Shown here one piece after another: positions 56,581-64,000 of a stretch of 64,000 bases of DNA (position 1 is its first letter; every line of letters begins with the position of its first letter). The notes beneath the pieces were generated by a model. It searched no databases. It was not told where the DNA came from and saw nothing but the letters and a program-made list of their open reading frames with translations. A program made the position numbers and the translations under genes. Source of the stretch: Umbelopsis ramanniana AG (Eukaryota > Mucoromycota > Umbelopsidomycetes > Umbelopsidales > Umbelopsidaceae); the NCBI RefSeq assembly GCF_025399195.1, contig NW_026252104.1, positions 124,001-188,000 of the forward strand, written 5' to 3'.

Positions 56581-57149
56581 ACCTCATCCAATCATTGCGC
56601 TTTGGCTTGTCTTTGTGGTATATTGACGAAGGGGTTCCCTTTTAGCATACGGCATTTCGAAAGTAATAAACAAAAACTCTTTGTCCAGTGTGTATCTTGT
56701 TGTCAAGTGTGTATCTTTCGGTAGCTCCAGCTAATGCTGACAATATGTGACCATATGGCGACATTAAGGTCTAAGTTGGCCGTAATGCGCCAATATTTTG
56801 AATAGCCAATGGTGTATTTATGCCCATATAATTCACACCAAAAGAAGTTGTTACAGTGTGCTATACACTAAAAGGCACGGAAGATTATATGAGATGCTGA
56901 TTTCTATTGATCTCAATAACAACCAAAGACTGATATCAACCTCTGCAATTGAGCAGGTCGAACCCTTCATCTAGCCAAGCTATGCCTTCAACCTTCAGCA
57001 ATTCTTCTATTATAGCAACATCTAATTTTTTATTGTTGTCTAAAAGTTTTGATTTCGACTTCTGGTATTTACTGTACAAATTGTTCTTTCAGAAATCGCT
57101 GTGACGAGATATATGTAACTAGAGGGAATGAAGTACCCATTGAAGCAAA
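56581..57149. other. Convergent intergenic region after RPN3
   Basis: About 570 AT-rich bases between RPN3 and the small minus-strand gene. Apart from the poly(A) signal, nothing is recognisable. Confidence 0.4.
56665..56670 (+). terminator. AATAAA poly(A) signal of RPN3
   Basis: Hexamer 85 bases after the RPN3 stop codon, ahead of a repeated TGTGTATCTT-like GT-rich stretch typical of downstream elements. Confidence 0.45.
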
Positions 57150-57411
57150 TTATTTAGAGGCGGCTTGAGCACGTCTTTTCTTTTGTCTAGCCTGTAATGA
57201 TGAGATTGGGAATGACAAAAGTTTAATTACGTCGTCCAGACAGTGAATATGCGGCTGTGCAGGTGATGGTGCTAACCTTAAGCTTGGCCTTCAACTTGGA
57301 GGTCTTATTGGCTTTAGTGGAGATTTCTCGAGACACCATCAACGACGCAGGTTGCGTGCTGATAGCCCTGGAAGCTAATGGTGAGATCTTGGACAAAATG
57401 GATGCCAGCAT
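57150..57411 (-). CDS. 58-residue basic protein, probably mitochondrial
   Basis: Two exons with a GTTAGC donor near 57275 and an acceptor near 57191 give 58 residues, too short to stand out as an open frame. The N-terminus (MLASILSKISPLASRAISTQ) looks like a mitochondrial presequence: no acidic residues, alternating hydrophobic and hydroxylated residues with Lys/Arg. The C-terminal half is strikingly basic (KLKAKLKARQKKRRAQAASK), as in small mitoribosomal or RNA-binding proteins. I do not recognise the family. It diverges from the Ariadne gene across 180 bases, a shared promoter. Confidence 0.6.
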
Positions 57412-57591
57412 GTTTTGAATAAATGAAGGAACGGTTGGCGAAAAATTTGGTCTCCCAGAAACGCAACAACACACGAATTCTGGGCAAAAAAAGCCCGCCC
57501 CTGGTGGGGTGGAATAAAATGGTCACAGTGCGGTCACCTGGGAGAAGCATACTTTACCTCTTTACTTCTCTTTACCTCACACTGGTAAACC

Positions 57592-59956
57592 ATGTCTTCC
57601 GATAGCGACTACGACGACGACGTAATGGTAGGAGTCATAAAGTCTTTGAACTAAGCATGTCAGATTTCCGAGTACGGTCAACTAATGTTGTTTCATGACA
57701 AATCTCAGAATGAATTCGACGACACCATGGACGAAGATAGCATAATGGATGATTCGGACGATTACGAAAACTCTCTAGATGACTCTGGTAAATGCCATTT
57801 TCTAATTTGATCACTTTTGTAGTTTATTTAAAAGGGAGAACAACCAGTGATCTGAAATGTGCATGACAATTGCTGACCAATTGCCGCTGTTACTGTCATT
57901 GCTGACTGCGCTTACATAGGTGACGAGCTAGAATACTATGAAGACGGAGAGGATCTTAATTTTGATGGAGTCATGGCTGAAAAACATCGGAAAAAGCTAT
58001 ATCAAGTTGATTATACCGTGCAATCTTCAAAGCATCTCATGGGCAGCCAAGACAAAGAAGTTGGTCAAGTGGCCAGTATTTTAGGTATGTATCTGGGTGC
58101 AGTTAGTAAAAACGATATCACTCCCCAAGACCACATTGTCAATAGCCCTTTGGGCTTTAATTGAATGTGGTAGGAAAATTTTGTAAAGCTGTTCAATGAC
58201 TATTTAAAATTAACCTCCCACATTGTTACCCCCTCTACTCTAGGGATGCCAAAAGAGCATGCGGCAACACTTTTACGTCACTATAGATGGAACAAGGAAA
58301 AGTTAATCGAACGCTACATGGATAATCCGGAAAAAGTACTTCGCCTCGCTGGCGTCGTAACTGACAAAGTTCGTCGTATAATCCCCGCGCGAGAAATATC
58401 TACTCCTCAACACCCATTTTCGTGCGACATTTGTTGCGATGACGAAGAAGAGCTTGAAACCGTTGCTGTGTCTTGCAACCACCGGTTCTGCCGAACTTGC
58501 TATGAGCATTATCTTAGGCAAAAGATCAGAGAAGAAGGTGAAAGTCGAAAAATTGAATGTCCTCAAGATGGCTGTAAGATCGTCGTAGATGAGAAAACGG
58601 TCGAAGAAGTGGTCGATAAAAATACCCACCTCAGGTTGGTAGATGTTTTTTTTTTTCCTTTTATCATGTGTTCCGACCTTTCATCTGATTGTTGTTCAAT
58701 ATCATCTGTACTTAGATACCGTGAATTGCTCAACCGAACTTTTGTCGACGACAACGATCATCTTCGATGGTGCCCAGCGCCAAATTGTGAATTTGCTGTG
58801 GAATGTCACATACCATCAACATCCTTGACCACCATAGTACCGACAGTTGAATGTGAATGCAGCCATCAATTTTGTTTTGGGTGTGGTTTACCAGATCATC
58901 AGGTATGTTCTCTTTAAAGAAACGCATCCTTTATCAGCGTTGTTTCAAAGACTGTACTTATCATGTTGACATAATTTTAGCCTGCAATATGTCCGCTAGT
59001 TAAAAAATGGCAAAAGAAGTGCGAAGATGATTCTGAGACTGCAAACTGGATATCAGCGCATACCAAGGAATGCCCAAAATGCCATTCTACTATCGAGAAA
59101 AACGGTGGATGCAACCACATGACTTGTCGAAAGTGCAAATACGAATTCTGTTGGGTGTGCATGGGTAAGACTATCATGGCATAATTTTGAGTTTGATTTT
59201 GTGTTGAGTGAGAATATAAAAGAACCTTGTACTCACCCTTTCTTTTTTTTTCCAGGCCCCTGGTCTGAGCACGGAACCTCTTGGTACAACTGTAACCGAT
59301 ATGATGAGAAGTCCAGCCACGAAGCAAGAGACAGCCAAACACAGTCCAGAGCAAGTCTGGAGCGATACTTGCATGTAAGTGCATTGTCCTAGCTTTTTTC
59401 TCATCCCTTGCGTTTCATGTGGTTCGATCTGACCAACCAACCTTCCAATTCAGTACTATAATCGATTTGCCAATCATCAACAATCAGCCAAGCTTGATCA
59501 AGATTTGTACAGAAAAACGGAAAAGAAGATGGAAGAAATGCAACAGACCAGCGATCTGTCATGGATAGAAGTACAGTTTCTAAAGAAGGCCGTCGACACG
59601 CTGACTCAATGCCGAATGACTTTAAAATGGACATATGCGTTTGCCTTTTATTTGTCAAGGACAAACGAAACGGTCATATTTGAGGTAAGGCGATATGGAG
59701 CACATGAGATTGGTTGTAGCCGTTGAGTACTAAATTTCAATATCTTTCATAGGATAACCAAAAGGATCTCGAGATGGCTACAGAACATCTGTCTGAATTG
59801 TTAGAGAAGCCTTTGGAAAGAGAAAAGATTGCAGAATTGAGACAAAATGTGCTAGACAAGACAGTGTATGTCAAGCAGCGACGAGAGATTTTGTTAGAGG
59901 ACACAGCCAAGGGCTTGCTTGAAGGAAGGTGGACTTTCTTTGTCGATCTCAAGTAG
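57592..59956 (+). CDS. ARI1: Ariadne-type RBR E3 ubiquitin ligase
   Basis: Homologue of human ARIH1/HHARI, which works with neddylated cullin-RING ligases. The multi-exon gene encodes about 500 residues. The N-terminus is acidic ([27 protein letters not shown]). A UBA-like domain follows ([20 protein letters not shown]). RING1: [71 protein letters not shown]2: [20 protein letters not shown] followed by [16 protein letters not shown], with the catalytic Cys in NHMTC. The Ariadne domain closes the protein: [60 protein letters not shown]. Its Ariadne-domain helices normally mask the catalytic Cys. Confidence 0.94.
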
Positions 59957-60275
59957 ATCATACCTTACTTTCTTCTTCCTTTCTATATTTCAGTCTTCAT
60001 TCTTCTGTTCAATTGAATTACTGTTTTTCTTTCCTTTTCGCTCGCTGATATTTGCAAACCTACCGTTTTTCTTCTTTGCAATTTCTCTTTTTCTTCTGAT
60101 ACCATTGAAAATCGCATAATAACAAACCTGTACACCCCCTTCTCTCCCAATAACCGAAAATCTTGCCTGTGACTTGTTTCTTCTGCTCATTGTTCAGTGC
60201 CTGAGTTTTTAACCGTTATTTGAGATTCAACTTGCACCGGCATAGCCTTTCCACCTAAACAAGTGCTATCACCAC
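59957..60275. other. Pyrimidine-rich spacer after ARI1
   Basis: About 320 bases strongly pyrimidine-rich on the plus strand (TTC/TTTC runs), combining ARI1 3' flank and the promoter or leader of the exonuclease gene. No ORF of note. Confidence 0.4.
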
Positions 60276-62022
60276 ATGTTCATGCAACGCATTAGCTTCC
60301 GGGTTGCCTTTTCCGCGTCCAGATTCACTCGACCGCCGTGTAGCCGCATTCAAAGCTACATGACCGTAGCGCCGATGGGCAAGCCAGGTCGGCCGAAACG
60401 AACGTGCGTACCCTCCGTCATTCCCCTTCATTCCATAACGCTGTCTTTCACATACTAGCATGGCTATACTGTTTGTGGATCAACTTGATTCTGATTCTCT
60501 CTTTACTAGATTGCCGCCGAGTGTGAAGGAGAGCAGCATCATAAGCAGCGTCGAGAGCGAAATGTCATGTTCAACAACGAAAGCAACAGAACCCAACCAT
60601 GAAAGTCAGGCCACAGTCTTTCAGCAGAACATCGATAATCTAGAACTTGTTGATTACAGCCAAACACACAAATTGTTTTGCACAAAAAACCCAGTAGAGA
60701 CGAATGCCATAATCCGAAAAATGATAAAGTAAGTAATAGGCTATGTTACATATGCGGCCAAACTACTCTAAAGCCGCATATGTAATAAGCCGCGGCTGGA
60801 AAGACGGTGTTTGCAAAATGATCATTTGCTCACTATCCTTCCTCCTCTACCATGACAGAGAAGGGCAAGTGTTCGGATTAGATCTGGAATGGCGACCAAC
60901 GTTTATTAAAGGAGGAAAGGAAAATAAGACTGCATTAGTGCAGCTTTGCAATTCGAAATCAATATTGATAATACAGATCTCTAGGATGGGAGGTATGAAT
61001 GAATATCTTTGATACTGGTTTTCGGTGGCCAGCATCGTTTACAGAAGGAAGATGACTCTGGTTCTAATTGAACTTTGTCCTGAATAGTGTTTCCTCACGA
61101 GCTGAAGAGTTTATTACAAAATCGAAATATACTCAAGACAGGTGTCAACATCAAAGGTAAGCGCCCTCTTTCAATGATTACGTTTCTTAATATAAGGCTT
61201 TAATGAAAATGTATATCTTCTTAGGCGACGCTCTCAAGTTATACCGGGATTTCCGAATATTGACAAATGGACTGGTCGAGCTTGGTACTCTTGCTCGTGC
61301 CACCCATGCCGACGAATTACAAGGGTACAAGGGCCTATCTTTACGTCTGTTGTGTGCTATATTTGTAAGTATTTCCGATAAACCTATAGAGATGGAATTG
61401 CTATCCCGAGAACGTCATTGCTGACTTCTTTGTTATTTTTTTTGACTACAGCTCGGCAAATCTTTACCAAAAGGCACAACTCGCATTAGTAGATGGGACG
61501 CACCAACCCTCAGTAGCAAGCAAAGACAATATGCTGCTGATGATGCATATGTAAGATACCATTGTGATTCAATTTGCGCTTCTTATATCTCCTGTACCGC
61601 AAAACACTGAAGCCCTATTGTCTCCAACTATTAGGCTTCCTTTGCCGTATACCAAGCTATTGATGATCGTGGAAAACCAAGTTCAGACAGTCATGTACAT
61701 ATCAGCCATCTAGCCGACGACAAAGTGGGAGAAAAGTATAAGCGAGGAGGAGATTCTAGAAAGTCCAAACCGTCATCTTCCCATACCGTAAGCTCTGTCG
61801 AAAAGGTACAAATAACTCGCGTAACCATGTACATTTGAACGTGAGCAAACACACTAACTTTGATATATCTGCTAGCAAAAAGTCTTCATACAGGAATGCA
61901 TACCAGATTTTATAGAAGATGAAGAGCATCAAAGGGTCATTGACGAATCAATAGCGATTCAAGAGAGAAGCACGGGCATGCCATTTACAACTACAGAAGT
62001 GCTGAGAAAGAAACAAACCTAG
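60276..62022 (+). CDS. DEDDy 3'-5' exonuclease, WRN-exonuclease type
   Basis: A 3'-5' exonuclease-domain protein like WRN exo/EXD2. Motif I: GQVFGLDLEWRP (catalytic Asp and Glu). Motif II: ILKTGVNIKGDALKLYRDFR. A GLSLRLLCAIFLGKSLPKG segment follows. Motif III: YAADDAYASFAVYQ, with Tyr spaced four residues before Asp (DEDDy). No helicase domain follows. A first exon at 60276-60401 joined by a 58-base intron (GTGCGT donor, acceptor ACTAG at 60459) reads in frame into MAILFVDQLD. That leader starts MFMQRISFRVAFSASRF, a strong mitochondrial presequence, then GKPGRPKRT, an AT-hook-like GRP. If the leader is skipped, translation could begin at 60460. The C-terminus has a Ser-rich tail ending EVLRKKQT. 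Confidence 0.88.
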
Positions 62023-62178
62023 CGTAATAATTGTAGTGTAGTGCATAGCATAGATTGATTACAGCAATATTTGTACAATTTTGTTTATATATCAGACGAT
62101 TCGGAAGGAAATCGTTACACCTTCACTACTGTACAACTGACTGGTAACATATTAAGTTATATACGGCGACATTCCCTA

Positions 62179-64000
62179 TTAAATGTTGGATATTGGTGAT
62201 GCAGTATAATCGTTTGGGTACGAGACTTGCAGTATATCGTTTGGAACAAAGCGCAACTGGTAAATGTCAAAATGGCTAAAGTATTGGCCAATACACAGGT
62301 TACTGCATAATTGTTCTGCTACCTCCATATTTCTTCGAATGTCGCATAGGCCTGGCCGGAAATCTAATGTTTCAATTTGCGTACTTTCAAGGAAGACCTT
62401 GTGTATCGTGGTAGGTTGATCAAAGTCGTTGTCATAGTCTACGGAAACGAATGGACAAAGATGGTTGTGAGCAAGATGGGTGAGGTAATACACAATCTTA
62501 TGGTATGGATCGATTCAACTTACTTAGCTCCCATCCAATAACAACTCCACATGGGCCATTGGATCCCTTTACAATGATAGTTCCCACTGGCCATACGTGA
62601 TGTTCTGCAACATGGTCATAGATCCTGGGTTTTCTTTTGAGTTTTTTCTTTTCAGAAGAAAGAAGACCATTTAGTTTGTTGGCACGAGAGACCCAAGGGG
62701 ATATTAAGTTGATGTCTTCTGGATGATATTGTACCGCAATCTTGATGCAAAAGTCTTCCAGTTGAAGACGGGACGGTGGGTAGCTGAGAGCCATTTGCAG
62801 GGAAGTGGAATACCTTGTGAGCATTAAATTGAGACGTATGTAATCATCACGGCCACGGATTTGAGTATTTGCGTCAGCATTCATGATATTTCGCATACAC
62901 CGCGCATAAATTTCATTCGGTGTCATGCCTGGCCCTGCATTGATCCGAACAGCCACGCCATATCGGAGGATCAACTGATTTTCGCATTGTTCTTGGGTAA
63001 AGATGCATTTTTTGTAAGTATCCTCTATGTCTTCGATGCTGATTGCATCTCGTGCTTTGAGGTCTCTTACACATTGGAAAAGGTCGATGAACATTTGTCG
63101 TTCTGTACTTGGCTCTGTGTGCCGAACGACCACATGCCCAGGAAAACTCATAATATCGACTCCTAAAATATTCGTAGCATGAGCAATAGCTTGGAAAACC
63201 GCTGCCAGAGATAACGGAATGCCTCTCCTATGTCGGAGAACCGAATGTATCAAGCTGTTCTGGATGTCATAGTAAATGTCAGCAGCTCCGAATCCCTTCT
63301 CCAAATGAAGGAACTGCACGAGACGCTGCACTTTCTCAAATTCATTCACGGTCGGTGTACTCAAATAGCCTTCTTCAAATTGCTTGGCGAGCGACACGAT
63401 TTGGTTATGAACGTCCATATCATTCACAGGGTCTATGGCATTGGCTAATACAGCCATGCCGACATAGGTCGGCGCAGTTGGCGGTGGTCCATTTGTTCCT
63501 GCTCCAAGCCTAGGTTGCGTGCGCCAGAAGTCATCAGCCAGCCGTTTCTTGATACGATGGATAATCCGTCCAGCATAGTATCTCTCGGTAATGGATGACT
63601 GCACAACAGGACATAGAGGTGTGATTCGTTAGTGAGTTACAAATTGTTGAACAACAAATCTTTTTAATAAATGTTACGCATACCTCTTCTTTATTGTTGT
63701 AAATAGAGGTCAAGACATCCAATGCCTTGGTACGATATTCGTCTGCTAAGAGAATGATCTTGGCGCATTGTGTTTCTTCATTGTGAAGTATGTCTTGTAA
63801 AGTATGCTCTACAAACATATCGACTTGTATTCGCTCAATGAATTCCTTACGCCAGTTACAAGCCGGATCCGTCGGAATGGGCCATCGCTTCCATCTGCAT
63901 TCCAGTGCACGTTAGAAAAATAAGGTCATCAGCAGTAACTGTTGAGTATCAAAAGTCTATCTCGCCTTTCTGCAACGTGACGCTTCCACAATCTCGAGGA
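62179..64000 (-). CDS. FBXO21-like F-box protein (SirB1 and YccV domains), 5' end outside window
   Basis: Human FBXO21 is a substrate adaptor with an F-box, a SirB1/transglutaminase-like region and a YccV (hemimethylated-DNA-binding-like) domain. The window edge cuts the N-terminus. The first visible exon encodes SRLWKRHVAER, fitting the end of an F-box; then WKRWPIPTDPACNWRKEFIE. The exon at 62498-63604 carries the SirB1-like part: LHLEKGFGAADIYYDIQNSL, HRRGIPLSLAAVFQAIAHAT, VDIMSFPGHVVVRH (Cys-like core replaced by SFPGH) and QMFIDLFQCVR. The YccV-like part follows: VWPVGTIIVKGSNGPCGVVI, GWELNYDNDFDQP and IGQYFSHFDIYQLRFVPN. It ends YTASPISNI. It converges with the exonuclease gene over 156 bases. 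Confidence 0.85.

Noticed and set aside
1-64000. Mobile elements, LTR or virus-like elements, CRISPR arrays, rRNA
   Set aside because: No transposase, reverse transcriptase, capsid or long terminal repeat pattern was seen, and no regularly spaced repeats.

Overview
This window is nuclear DNA of a fungus, most likely an early-diverging lineage (Mucoromycota, Mucorales-like). The evidence is roughly 30 closely packed genes on both strands, most of them split by short GT-AG introns of about 45-130 bases. The gene set is typically fungal: a NRC-2/FPK1-type kinase, PalA/RIM20, a MATA-type HMG box, TTI1, VPS51 and RDH54. The genus is an inference from protein flavour; no rRNA was seen. I found no transposon, LTR element, CRISPR array, or convincing tRNA or rRNA gene.

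Layout. 1-1299 (-): 3'-truncated gene of unknown function. 2095-7090: MCM10 (-) diverging from ALG13 (+), then an FPK1-like AGC kinase (-). 7904-13297: DUF4604 protein (-), PKA regulatory subunit (+), NSRP1-like splicing factor (-), 2-hydroxyacid dehydrogenase (-). 13807-18487: VPS51 (+) and a membrane-anchored glycosyltransferase-like protein (+). 19669-27835: dual HMG-box regulator, PalA/RIM20 and a secreted M28 aminopeptidase (all +). 28244-33603: RDH54/RAD54B with three microexons, then a very divergent ubiquitin-like/eS31 fusion (both +). 33860-44752: NADP-isocitrate dehydrogenase (-), single-exon TTI1 (+), glycerol-3-phosphate dehydrogenase (-), a doubtful small ORF (+) and a choline/ethanolamine phosphotransferase (+). 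45386-54318, all minus: mitoferrin, an orphan 7TM protein, a disordered nuclear-type protein, an RBR E3 ligase and a C2H2 protein. 54628-64000: RPN3 (+), a tiny mitochondrial-type protein (-), Ariadne E3 (+), a WRN-type exonuclease (+) and a 5'-truncated FBXO21-like gene (-).

Themes. Genome maintenance is represented by MCM10, RDH54, TTI1 and the WRN-type exonuclease; MCM10 and RDH54 both carry an ACGCGT (MCB) hexamer just upstream of the start codon. Ubiquitin-proteasome genes are concentrated at the right end (RBR, RPN3, Ariadne, FBXO21-like), and a degenerate ubiquitin is fused to eS31 in the middle. This may be no more than chance proximity.

The best leads for something unusual are the degenerate ubiquitin on eS31, the 6-, 7- and 9-nt microexons of RDH54, an RBR splice junction at the catalytic loop that does not resolve with canonical sites, and the orphan 7TM gene. 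Exon boundaries were read by eye from splice consensus and protein-family continuity, so individual borders need transcript support.
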